Below, one piece after another: positions 1 through 7,154 of a stretch of 11,265 bases of DNA. The stretch is taken from positions 1 to 11,265 of the forward strand of contig CAIJFC010000058.1 of NCBI GenBank assembly GCA_903819815.1, read 5' to 3'. Position numbers and translations under genes: made by a program. Within the stretch, counting starts at the first letter, position 1. Each line of letters opens with the position of its first letter. Below the pieces are notes generated by a model. That model ran no database searches. It saw nothing but the letters and a program-made list of their open reading frames with translations, and was not told the DNA's origin. Source of the DNA: an uncultured Bacteroidota bacterium (lineage in GTDB: Bacteria > Bacteroidota > Bacteroidia > Flavobacteriales > Flavobacteriaceae).

Positions 1-25
1 ACGGTCTTAAATTAAAGCTATTTTT

Positions 26-2053
26 TTACCAAATAACTACTCTTAGAGAATCCGGTTGGTACATTTTATTACCTGGTTTTACATTAAAAGCTTTGTAAAA
101 TTCAGGAATATTACTTAATGGACCGTTAATTCTGAATTGAGCCGGCGCATGCACATCGGTCATAATCTGTGATGCCAATGCCTCATCTTTACTGTTTACC
201 ATCCATGCATAACCATAAGCAAGGAAAAAGCGTTGGTCTGGAGTCAAATTGCTAATTTTCTGGTTGTTTTTATATTGTGCTGTTTTCTTAAAAGCTTCAT
301 AACCCATAACTACTCCGCCTAAATCGGCAATATTTTCACCTTGAGTTGCCTCGCCGTTAATGTGTTTGTTTTCTAAAACAGTGTATTTATTAAATTGAGC
401 AACTATCAATTTTGTTTTAGCTTGAAATTTTTTCAAATCTTCTGGCGTCCACCAATTGTTCAAATTTCCTTTTTCGTCATATTGACTCCCTTGATCATCA
501 AAACCATGGGTAATTTCATGTCCGAAAGTAGAACCACCAATTATTCCGTATAAAATAGCATCGTCAGGCATTCTACCTTCATAACCTGGGACAATAATAT
601 TACAAGCCGGAACTACAATTTCGTTATTACTTGGGTTATAATAGGCGTTGTAGGTTTGTGGCTGCATGCTCCATTCGGTTCTATCAACTGGTTTTCCATA
701 TTTATTAATCATGTCTTTGTAGCCCCAAATATTTGCTTGTATTACATTGGCACAATAGGATCTTCTATCTATTTTCATTGAACTCAAGTCTTTCCATTTA
801 TCAGGATAACCCACTTTCATTACAATTTTACTTAGTTTATTAAGTGCTTTTACCTTTGTAGCTTCACTCATCCAATCCAGTTTTTTGATATGGTCTGCGT
901 AAACATCACGAATATTATTTCCAATTTCTAATAGCTTTTCTTTGGATCCTTTTGGTAAATATTCCCCAACGTAAACCTGTCCAATTAGCTCTCCAAGATA
1001 ATTATCTGTTTGCCCCACTACCCTTTTCCATCTGGGTTTTTGTTTTGAAACACCATTCATAACAGTTGAATAAAATTTGAAATTTTGTTTTTCAATATCG
1101 CTATTTAAATAAGCGGCATAAGAATTTACTAAATCCCATTTTAAATACGTTTTCCAATCTTCAATAGAATAGCTTTTTACAAACGTATTTAAAGCCTTAT
1201 AGAATTCTGGTTGACCAACAATTACAGAATCGGCTTTTACAACACCAAGAACTGGAAATATTGAATTCCAATTGATATTTGGCGTGATTTTTCCTAAACT
1301 AACAACTGTCATTTTGTTGTAATTTTTTATTGGATCTCGAAGGTCTTCTAATTTTCTTGATGCTTTTGCCAAATCGGTTTCCAATTTCATGATAGAAGTT
1401 GCACCAGCTTGATTTTGACCCATTAATTTCAACATTGCTTGAAGATGTTTAACATACTCCGTTCTTATTTTAACGGTTTGTTCATCTGTATTGAAATAGT
1501 AATCACGATTGCCAAGGCCTAAACCACCTTGACCTAAAAAAAGTGCGTATTTAGTACTGATTTTATCATCTTGACCCAGGTAAAATGAAAAGGCTGGGCT
1601 TGCGCCAATGGTATGAAGGTGAGCAATTGAGGTTAATAATGAAGGGACATCTTTTATAGCGTCTATTTTAGAAAATTCCAATTTTAAAGGTGAAATTCCT
1701 GCTTTATTGATGGCAATTGAATCCATTCCGGAAGCATAGAAATCTCCTATTTTTTGTTTGTTACTTCCAACTTCAGCAGATTCATCTTGAGAAGATTTTT
1801 CACAAATTTGCTTGATTTGATTGTTAATCGTGTCGGCAATAGTGCGAAAAATTCCATTGCTTTGTTCTGTAGATGGAATTGGATTGTTTTTAAACCAACC
1901 ACCATTGGCATAATTAAAAAAGTTGTCCGCAGGATTTACCAAAGTGTCTCGATTGGTAACTAAAGGGTCTGGTAATTCAACTTCTTTTTTATTGCAACTT
2001 AAAAAATTTAAACTTGCGACAATAAGGATTAATAGTATTCTTGAATTTTTCAT
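26..2053 (-). CDS. M13 (neprilysin-like) family zinc metallopeptidase, lipoprotein
   Basis: This 675-residue protein is a zinc endopeptidase of the neprilysin/PepO family (M13), which cleaves oligopeptides outside the cytoplasm. A hydrophobic signal segment (about residues 5-19) ends in FLSC with Cys20 as the likely lipidation site, so it should be a membrane-anchored lipoprotein. The M13 N-terminal domain spans roughly residues 40-415 and the catalytic domain 465-675. The zinc motif HEITH is at 512-516, with the second motif GENIADLGG at 572-580 supplying Glu573 and Asp577. The substrate-binding NAYY is at 469-472, and DVHAPAQFR near 633-641 supplies His635 and Arg641, equivalents of neprilysin His711 and Arg717. 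The length is normal for M13. The C-terminus is RVVIW, where many relatives end CRVW. It is a lone leftward gene facing away from porX. Family and catalytic competence are clear; the physiological substrate is unknown. Confidence 0.96.
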   Translation of the reverse strand: MKNSRILLILIVASLNFLSCNKKEVELPDPLVTNRDTLVNPADNFFNYANGGWFKNNPIPSTEQSNGIFRTIADTINNQIKQICEKSSQDESAEVGSNKQKIGDFYASGMDSIAINKAGISPLKLEFSKIDAIKDVPSLLTSIAHLHTIGASPAFSFYLGQDDKISTKYALFLGQGGLGLGNRDYYFNTDEQTVKIRTEYVKHLQAMLKLMGQNQAGATSIMKLETDLAKASRKLEDLRDPIKNYNKMTVVSLGKITPNINWNSIFPVLGVVKADSVIVGQPEFYKALNTFVKSYSIEDWKTYLKWDLVNSYAAYLNSDIEKQNFKFYSTVMNGVSKQKPRWKRVVGQTDNYLGELIGQVYVGEYLPKGSKEKLLEIGNNIRDVYADHIKKLDWMSEATKVKALNKLSKIVMKVGYPDKWKDLSSMKIDRRSYCANVIQANIWGYKDMINKYGKPVDRTEWSMQPQTYNAYYNPSNNEIVVPACNIIVPGYEGRMPDDAILYGIIGGSTFGHEITHGFDDQGSQYDEKGNLNNWWTPEDLKKFQAKTKLIVAQFNKYTVLENKHINGEATQGENIADLGGVVMGYEAFKKTAQYKNNQKISNLTPDQRFFLAYGYAWMVNSKDEALASQIMTDVHAPAQFRINGPLSNIPEFYKAFNVKPGNKMYQPDSLRVVIW

Positions 2054-2082
2054 AATGCTTAATATTTAGTTTTTTCAATCAT

Positions 2083-2090
2083 CAAATTTA
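2083..2090 (-). promoter_or_regulatory. Candidate -7 box for the M13 peptidase gene
   Basis: Read on the minus strand this is TAAATTTG, an exact match to the Bacteroidetes TAnnTTTG element, about 30 bases upstream of the start codon. No TTG is present at the expected 17-23 base spacing; the nearest is at 2126-2128, 35 bases away. The call therefore rests on the -7 box alone. AT-rich DNA makes chance matches common. Confidence 0.35.
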
Positions 2091-2183
2091 AAAATTAAAA
2101 TTGGTTTGCGCTAAATAAAAATTGACAATAGAATTTCTAAAGTTTATAATTTTTATAATCATCAATAATAAATCGGAACGTTT

Positions 2184-2300
2184 ATAGCCCTGATTAGTTC
2201 ACTTAATTTTATAGTATTTGGTGTACAGTGAACTTCGTTTGCAGAAAAACTTCCTTGCTTTTTAGTGAGGAGTGGAACGGAAAGTAGGAATTAGCTCTAA
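2184..2300. repeat. Possible Flavobacterium-type intergenic repeat element
   Basis: The segment starts with ATAGCCCTGAT and ends with GGAACGGAAAGTAGGAAT followed by TAGCTCTAA. From memory, similar paired ends (TAGCCC-GAT on the left, GGAAAG-AGGAAT-AGCTC on the right) with a variable middle recur between genes in Flavobacterium genomes; I could not check this here. Inside it, AGTTCACT (2196-2203) and AGTGAACT (2227-2234) form a perfect 8-bp inverted repeat around a 23-base loop. No T-run follows, so it is not a standard terminator. Only one copy is in the window. Confidence 0.4.
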
Positions 2301-2390
2301 AAAAATTACAATAAATTTAAGAAGTTAGCGTTGAAAAAGTGTTAATTTGCTGCATTATTTTTATTGAATAGTGGAACTTAAAAAAGCGAT

Positions 2391-3944
2391 ATGGAAAAGA
2401 TCAAAATACTTTGGGTTGATGATGAAATTGAATTGTTAAAACCGCACATTTTATTTTTGGAAATGAAGAATTACCAGGTTACAAGTTGTAATAATGGCCG
2501 TGATGCTATTGAAATATTTGAGGAAGGTGATTTTGATATCGTTTTTCTGGATGAAAATATGCCTGGAATGAGCGGATTGGAAACCTTATCGGAAATGAAG
2601 GAGAAAAAATCGGCAACCCCAATGATTATGATCACTAAGAGTGAAGAAGAATACATTATGGAGGAAGCGATTGGGTCGAAAATAGCTGATTATTTGATTA
2701 AGCCTGTTAATCCAAATCAGATATTATTGAGTTTGAAAAAGAATTTGGATCATTCCCGATTGATATCTCAAAAAACGACGATGGATTACCAGAAGGAATT
2801 TAGAAAAATTTCGATGGATATGGCTATGGTAAATTCTTATGAAGATTGGATTGAGTTGTATAAAAAGTTGATTTTTTGGGAATTGGAGTTAGAAAACATT
2901 AATGATCACGGGATGATTCAGATATTGGAATCTCAAAAAGTAGAAGCTAATTCGCAATTTGGAAAATTCATTGAACGAAATTATGAAGATTGGTATGAGC
3001 CTAAAGCGGATAAACCGGTTTTGTCACATAATTTATTTCGTGAATTAGTAGTTCCTGAAATTACTAAAAAAGACAAGCCTATTTTATTTGTTGTAATTGA
3101 TAATTTGCGTTACGACCAATGGAAAGTATTTGAAAGTGTAGTAAATAACCATTACAAATTAGAGAAAGAAGTTCCTTATTATGCTATTTTACCTACGGCA
3201 ACTCAATATGCAAGAAACTCCATTTTTTCAGGATTAACTCCCCTTGAAATGGAAAAACAATTTCCACAATATTGGAAAAATGATCCTGATGAAGGAGGAA
3301 AAAACTTGTATGAAGCGGAGTTTTTATCAGCTCATTTAAAACGTTTGGGATTAAATATTAAACAAGATTACTTTAAGATTACCAATTTGGCTGCAGGAAA
3401 AAAATTAGTTGATAATTTTAAAACTTTCAAGAATAATGACTTGGTAACTGTGGTTTATAATTTTGTGGACATGCTTTCACATGCTAAAACCGAAATGGAT
3501 GTGGTTAAAGAATTGGCTTCAGATGACAAGGCTTATCGGTCGTTGACATTGAGTTGGTTTAAGAATTCACCCTTATTAGAAATTATCCAACAAGCACAGA
3601 AACTAGGATTTAAATTGATTATTACTACTGACCATGGAACGATTAATGTTAAAAACCCTTCTAAAGTGATTGGTGATAAAAACACCAGTTTAAACTTAAG
3701 ATACAAAACTGGTAGAAGTTTATCCTATGAAGATAAAGATGTTTATGCAGTTAAAGATCCTAGAAAAGTAGGATTACCGACTATAAATATGAGTAGTTCT
3801 TTTATTTTTGCAAAGAATGATAATTTCTTAGCTTATGTAAATAATTACAATCATTATGTGAGTTACTATAGAAATACGTATCAGCATGGGGGGGTTTCAT
3901 TAGAAGAGATGATAATTCCGTTTCTGGTCATGAATCCAAAATAA
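2391..3944 (+). CDS. porX: PorX-like response regulator with PglZ (alkaline-phosphatase-fold) output domain
   Basis: The product is 517 residues. Residues 1-120 form a receiver domain with the acidic pocket Asp10/Asp11, phosphoacceptor Asp54 (in FLDENMPG), Thr82 and Lys104 (IKP). After a helical linker (about 125-225), the PglZ domain carries VVIDNLRYDQW (Asp237), PTATQYAR with the presumed nucleophile Thr271, FVDMLSHA (Asp360, His364), TTDHG (Asp414, His415) and QHGG (His499). These are the metal and catalytic positions of the alkaline phosphatase fold. In Porphyromonas and Flavobacterium, PorX works with the histidine kinase PorY, controls type IX secretion and acts as an oligonucleotide phosphodiesterase. 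The motifs indicate an intact enzyme. It is cytoplasmic, with no signal peptide. It lies 20 bases upstream of tsaE and is probably cotranscribed with it. No porY or por structural gene is in the window. A run of seven G follows the His499 codon. Confidence 0.95.
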   Translation: MEKIKILWVDDEIELLKPHILFLEMKNYQVTSCNNGRDAIEIFEEGDFDIVFLDENMPGMSGLETLSEMKEKKSATPMIMITKSEEEYIMEEAIGSKIADYLIKPVNPNQILLSLKKNLDHSRLISQKTTMDYQKEFRKISMDMAMVNSYEDWIELYKKLIFWELELENINDHGMIQILESQKVEANSQFGKFIERNYEDWYEPKADKPVLSHNLFRELVVPEITKKDKPILFVVIDNLRYDQWKVFESVVNNHYKLEKEVPYYAILPTATQYARNSIFSGLTPLEMEKQFPQYWKNDPDEGGKNLYEAEFLSAHLKRLGLNIKQDYFKITNLAAGKKLVDNFKTFKNNDLVTVVYNFVDMLSHAKTEMDVVKELASDDKAYRSLTLSWFKNSPLLEIIQQAQKLGFKLIITTDHGTINVKNPSKVIGDKNTSLNLRYKTGRSLSYEDKDVYAVKDPRKVGLPTINMSSSFIFAKNDNFLAYVNNYNHYVSYYRNTYQHGGVSLEEMIIPFLVMNPK

Positions 3945-3964
3945 TAATTGATAAAATAAATAAA

Positions 3965-4372
3965 ATGGAAGTTGTTTTTTCATTGGAAGAAATCGATAAT
4001 ATCGCCCAATTAATACTGGAACAAAACCCAAATAAAGTAGTTTTATTTAATGGAAATATGGGCGTTGGAAAAACCACATTGATAAAAAGTTTAAGTCAGA
4101 ATTTAGGTGTAAAAGGAAATACAAGTAGTCCAACCTTTTCTTTAGTAAATGAATATCAAACGTATGATAATCAAATAGTTTATCATTTTGATTGTTACCG
4201 ATTAAAAACTGAAGTCGAAGCTCTAGATATGGGGATTGACGACTATTTATATTCAGGAAATTGGTGTTTTATTGAGTGGCCTGAAAAAATTGAAAGTTTA
4301 ATTCCTGAAAAATGTTCTATCATAAATATTGAGATTTTACCCAATGGTTTTAGAAAATTGATTTATAAATAA
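3965..4372 (+). CDS. tsaE: tRNA threonylcarbamoyladenosine biosynthesis ATPase TsaE
   Basis: TsaE is the small cytoplasmic ATPase that, with TsaB and TsaD, transfers threonylcarbamoyl to A37 of ANN-decoding tRNAs (the t6A modification). The 135-residue length is normal. The Walker A loop is GNMGVGKT at residues 30-37, with Lys36 and Thr37 for the nucleotide phosphate and magnesium. Family motifs follow: SPTF (55-58), HFDCYRL (74-80) and FIEWPE (102-107). The ATG lies 20 bases after the porX stop, so the two genes are probably cotranscribed. I know of no functional link between t6A synthesis and PorX; the linkage looks like conserved gene order. No tsaB or tsaD is in the window. Confidence 0.95.
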   Translation: MEVVFSLEEIDNIAQLILEQNPNKVVLFNGNMGVGKTTLIKSLSQNLGVKGNTSSPTFSLVNEYQTYDNQIVYHFDCYRLKTEVEALDMGIDDYLYSGNWCFIEWPEKIESLIPEKCSIINIEILPNGFRKLIYK

Positions 4373-4432
4373 TTTCGATAAATGATTATTTCACATTATT
4401 TTTTATAAATTTATATTTTAATTAAACAATCA

Positions 4433-5626
4433 ATGGCACTTACCCCTTTTTCTAAATCGCAGTTACTTCCGCAAGAGGAAAAACTAGAAATTTCTAAGCA
4501 ACGAGGCGATCTTTTTATTGGTATTCCAAAAGAATCTAGTTATCAAGAGCGTAGAATTTGTTTGACTCCAGACGCTGTAAACTCATTAATTTCAGAAGGT
4601 CATAGGGTTATGATAGAATCTGGAGCCGGATTAAGCGCAAGTTATTCAGATCAAGAATATAGTAATGCAGGAGCCGAGATAACTGCCGATTCAAAGAAGG
4701 TATTTGGTTGTCCAATGTTATTAAAAATTTCCCCTTTAACATTAGAAGAATTTGAGTTAGTAAATCCTGAAACTATTGTAATTTCTGCAATTCAGTTAAA
4801 AACTAGAAATAAAGATTATTTTGAGGCATTGGCCAAGAAAAAAATAACCGCTTTAGCATTTGAATACATAAAAGACGAAGACGGCACCTACCCTGCTGTA
4901 AAATCTTTAAGTGAAATTGCAGGTATTGCTTCGGTATTAATCGCATCAGAATTAATGATAAACAACCAGTTTGGAAAAGGACTCTTATTCGGAAATATTA
5001 CCGGTGTTCCTCCCACAGAAGTGGTGATACTTGGCGCAGGAACGGTTGGTGAATTTGCTGCTAAAAGCGCATTAGGACTTGGTGCAAGCGTAAAAGTATT
5101 TGACAATTCCATTACCAAGTTGCGACGATTACAAAACAACTTAAACCAACGCATATTCACCTCGACAATTCAGCAAAAAGCCTTATTAAAAGCATTAAGA
5201 CGTTGTGATGTTGCAATTGGTGCGATGCGAGGAAAAGAACGTTGTCCAGTTGTAGTTTCAGAAACCATGGTAGAATTAATGAAAAAAGGGTCTGTGATTG
5301 TGGATGTTAGTATTGATACTGGCGGTTGTTTTGAAACTTCAGAAGTGACTACTCATGAAAAACCTACTTTTATAAATCATGATGTTATTCATTATTGTGT
5401 TCCAAATATTCCTTCAAGATATTCAAAAACGGCATCGCTTTCTATTAGTAATATCATCACACCCTTCCTACTTCAAATTGCAGAGGATGGTGGAATTGAA
5501 CGTGCCATTAGGTACAATAATGGGTTAAAACATGGGGTCTATACTTATCATGGAATATTGACCAATAAAGCAATTGGAGAATGGTTTAGTTTAAATTATA
5601 GTGACATTAATTTAATTGTATTTTAA
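4433..5626 (+). CDS. ald: Alanine dehydrogenase-family protein (AlaDH/PNT), catalytic His replaced by Gln
   Basis: By family this is an NAD-dependent alanine dehydrogenase (L-alanine to pyruvate and ammonia). The N-terminal AlaDH/PNT domain covers about residues 28-165 and the NAD-binding Rossmann domain about 175-340, with GAGTVG at 201-206 and the ribose-binding Asp224 (VFD). Aligned by eye to Mycobacterium tuberculosis Ald, Arg41 matches Arg15, Lys98 matches Lys75 and Asp295 (in VDVSIDTGGCFETS) matches catalytic Asp270. The catalytic His96, normally in FTFLHLAA, aligns with Gln121 in ISAIQLKTR. At 397 residues it is about 26 longer at the N-terminus than typical Ald. The ATG is 60 bases after tsaE, in AT-rich DNA with a near-consensus TATATTTT (4412-4419), so it may have its own promoter. 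The fold is certain; alanine oxidation is less so because of the missing His. It could be a lineage-specific amino-acid dehydrogenase. Confidence 0.82.
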   Translation: MALTPFSKSQLLPQEEKLEISKQRGDLFIGIPKESSYQERRICLTPDAVNSLISEGHRVMIESGAGLSASYSDQEYSNAGAEITADSKKVFGCPMLLKISPLTLEEFELVNPETIVISAIQLKTRNKDYFEALAKKKITALAFEYIKDEDGTYPAVKSLSEIAGIASVLIASELMINNQFGKGLLFGNITGVPPTEVVILGAGTVGEFAAKSALGLGASVKVFDNSITKLRRLQNNLNQRIFTSTIQQKALLKALRRCDVAIGAMRGKERCPVVVSETMVELMKKGSVIVDVSIDTGGCFETSEVTTHEKPTFINHDVIHYCVPNIPSRYSKTASLSISNIITPFLLQIAEDGGIERAIRYNNGLKHGVYTYHGILTNKAIGEWFSLNYSDINLIVF

Positions 5627-5647
5627 AGTTACTTTGCTTTACCTTTG
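5616..5647 (+). promoter_or_regulatory. Bacteroidetes-type promoter for the DUF4258-like gene
   Basis: TTG at 5616-5618, 21 bases of spacer, then TACCTTTG at 5640-5647, an exact fit to TTG-N17/23-TAnnTTTG. The -33 part lies inside the last codons of ald, and transcription should start only about 5-10 bases before the ATG at 5661. This also argues against the upstream ATG at 5616. Confidence 0.55.
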
Positions 5648-5660
5648 CAAAAAAATAAAA

Positions 5661-6035
5661 ATGAAATTTTACCAACGATTTGCATATTATTTAGTCGGAT
5701 TAATAATGGGTTGCTTTTTTGTAGCGATGGTCTTAAGTGGAAAGGATACCCGATGTAATTATTTTCCAAATGCTCGCGTTTTAAACGATTTAAGTTCTAA
5801 GCCATTTAATTTATCTTCAGAAGCTACTAAAAAACTGAATGAAAAATGGGTTACTATGTCCGATATAAAAAATACATTAAAATATGGCGATGTAGATTTT
5901 GATAAAAGCAACATAAAATATGCCTCTGGAAAAATATATATTGTAGAAGGAAAAACGACTTCAAATATCCAAATAACCCTTGAATTCATTAATTACCCGG
6001 ATAAAGTGGTATTAAAAGACATCATTAAAAAGTAA
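5661..6035 (+). CDS. Small membrane-anchored protein, DUF4258-like
   Basis: This 124-residue protein has no known function. Residues about 8-26 form one hydrophobic segment (YYLVGLIMGCFFVAMVLSG), probably an N-terminal membrane anchor or uncleaved signal. The remainder is a soluble domain of roughly 95 residues that resembles the DUF4258-annotated proteins seen next to ald in flavobacteria, from memory of the family. The DVDFDKSNIKY segment (78-88) followed by alternating beta-like stretches fits that fold. The frame could be extended to an ATG at 5616, overlapping ald, but that puts charged residues before the anchor and starts inside the promoter. The ATG at 5661, preceded by an A-rich leader, is preferred. 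Gene reality is likely; the role is unknown. Confidence 0.8.
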   Translation: MKFYQRFAYYLVGLIMGCFFVAMVLSGKDTRCNYFPNARVLNDLSSKPFNLSSEATKKLNEKWVTMSDIKNTLKYGDVDFDKSNIKYASGKIYIVEGKTTSNIQITLEFINYPDKVVLKDIIKK

Positions 6036-6052
6036 TTTTTATACAATAATAG

Positions 6053-6082
6053 TTGCTAATACAAATTCTAAATGTATATTTG
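6053..6082 (+). promoter_or_regulatory. Canonical Bacteroidetes promoter for tRNA-Val
   Basis: TTG at 6053-6055, a spacer of exactly 19 bases, and TATATTTG at 6075-6082 match the consensus TTG-N19-TAnnTTTG. The predicted transcription start is a few bases before the mature tRNA 5' end at 6095. This is the best promoter match in the window. Confidence 0.75.
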
Positions 6083-6094
6083 CACACCTATTTA

Positions 6095-6172
6095 GGGCGA
6101 TTAGCTCAGCTGGTTCAGAGCACCTCGTTTACACCGAGGGGGTCGGGGGTTCGAACCCCTCATCGCCCACCA
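6095..6172 (+). tRNA. tRNA-Val (anticodon TAC), CCA encoded
   Basis: The full cloverleaf can be folded by eye. The acceptor GGGCGAT (6095-6101) pairs with ATCGCCC (6162-6168). The D stem is GCTC/GAGC (6104-6107, 6118-6121). The anticodon stem is CCTCG/CGAGG (6123-6127, 6135-6139) around loop TTTACAC, giving anticodon TAC at 6130-6132, which reads GTA valine codons. The T stem is GGGGG/CCCTC with loop TTCGAAC (6150-6156). Discriminator A6169 is followed by an encoded CCA (6170-6172). The gene is intact, with promoter and terminator, even though a recombinase frame overlaps its 3' half on the other strand. Confidence 0.97.
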
Positions 6173-7154
6173 TCCCGGACAAATTCAATTTTTTTGAATT
6201 TGTCCTTTTTTTTGTCCTCTTCGAAAGGCTGTTAATACTGGATATTTTTATAAATAGTGGATTCAAATCTGCGGTTCGAACTTTTTTATTTTCGAATTGG
6301 AATTTTTTCGGAAATATCGAACCAATTATTCTTCGTTTACCCTCAATATCTGAGACATTATATTGATATCCAATAGATTCTAGCTTAGTCAAAGCACTTT
6401 CATATATTTCAATAACCCTCTTTTTATCTTTTAGTTCAACTTCGTTGGATTTTAATTCTTGGTGGATGTTATCATATCTTTCTTTTGCTATTTTATACTC
6501 CGATTTTTCAATATTACCTTCGACATATAAGTCCTGTAAGCGTATTAATTTAGCTTCTATATTTTTTACTTTCTCAAAATGTTTTGGACCTAATTCTGTT
6601 TTGCCCGATTGACTTACTAACTTATCTTTTATTATTTCTACTACTATCTTTTGCATGGGCTTTTCCAAACTTAATGATTTTAGAAAATCAGCAAACCAAA
6701 GATTTACATCTTCGAGACGGTATCTTTCATTACAAGGGCTAATACAATGGTAATAGGTGTAATGTTTTGACCTGCCCTTTGAAGAACTTGCTGTAAGTGG
6801 TGTGGAACAAACTGGACACTTTAAGAACCCTTTTAATGGAAATTTTTCATTCACTTTTTTATGTTCAGTATGGTATTTTTTACATCTTTTATTCAAAATA
6901 TCTTGAACCTTTAGAAATAATTGTTTGGTAATTATTGGCTCGTGGATCCCTTCTACTATCGTTTCTTCTTCATCCTTGTAACCCTTAATAAAGACTCCTC
7001 CATAATAAAGGTGGTTTCTAAAAATTGAAGCAATTGCAGTCATACTGCTTTTAAAACCTTTTGCTGTTAGTTTATTAAAGACTTCTTTTTGATTGTAAAT
7101 TCCTGTTGCTAATAACTCAAATCCTTCTTGTATGTATTTCGCAAAAAGATACAA
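6129..7154 (-). pseudogene. Serine recombinase remnant lacking its catalytic N-terminal domain
   Basis: The 341-codon frame matches the C-terminal two-thirds of large serine recombinases that integrate mobile elements. Residues about 6-95 resemble the Recombinase domain (FELLATGIYNQKEV, then IFRNHLYYGGVF). A zinc ribbon follows with Cys113, Cys116, Cys137 and Cys141. A charged helical, probably coiled-coil, segment covers about 195-260, then a C-terminal domain (GKRRIIGSIFPKKFQFENK). The resolvase catalytic domain (about 140-170 residues with the YxRVS motif and active serine) is absent, and the frame has only a TTG start lying inside alkB-like sequence. Recombinase similarity ends near 7143. 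The last 14 residues (MVGDEGFEPPTPSV) are antisense tRNA-Val, with the TAA stop inside the anticodon loop. It cannot catalyse recombination alone and is best read as a dead remnant of an element integrated at the tRNA. Confidence 0.85.
6177..6213 (+). terminator. Rho-independent terminator after tRNA-Val
   Basis: GGACAAATTCAA (6177-6188) and TTGAATTTGTCC (6194-6205) form a perfect 12-bp stem with a five-T loop, followed by eight T (6206-6213). It sits 5 bases after the tRNA CCA. Without a T-run on the other strand it should terminate rightward transcription only. The hairpin is also read through by the recombinase remnant on the opposite strand. Confidence 0.9.

Larger units (their letters stand above)
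2054..2390. other. 337-base intergenic region between divergent M13 peptidase and porX
   Basis: No credible open reading frame was found here on either strand. The part next to the peptidase gene holds its likely promoter. The centre (2184-2300) is noticeably richer in G and C and holds a repeat-like element, listed separately. Near porX, TTAATTTG at 2342-2349 is one mismatch from the TAnnTTTG promoter box but has no TTG at the right distance, so the porX promoter is not firmly located. There is no obvious RNA gene or riboswitch. Confidence 0.6.

Noticed and set aside
1754..1963. Small frames opposite the larger genes, including this one within the M13 peptidase
   Set aside because: They are antisense to clearly conserved proteins, have no recognisable domains, and the opposite strands explain the bases fully.
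2196..2234. AGTTCACT/AGTGAACT inverted repeat as a terminator or operator
   Set aside because: The 23-base loop and lack of a T-run do not fit an intrinsic terminator, and no regulator is linked to it. It is kept only as part of the repeat-like element.
5616..5660. Upstream start of the DUF4258-like gene overlapping the ald end
   Set aside because: It would begin within the -33 promoter element and put a lysine-rich stretch before the membrane segment; the ATG at 5661 is better.
6053..6235. A 60-codon plus-strand frame across the tRNA-Val gene
   Set aside because: Its middle is simply the tRNA translated in one frame, and it continues into the terminator; there is no independent coding support.
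6148..6281. GGTTCGAAC repeated at 6148-6156 and 6273-6281 as possible integration-site repeats
   Set aside because: Nine bases, mostly the common palindromic T-loop sequence. The second copy lies inside the recombinase C-terminal coding region, so chance is more likely than a second att site.
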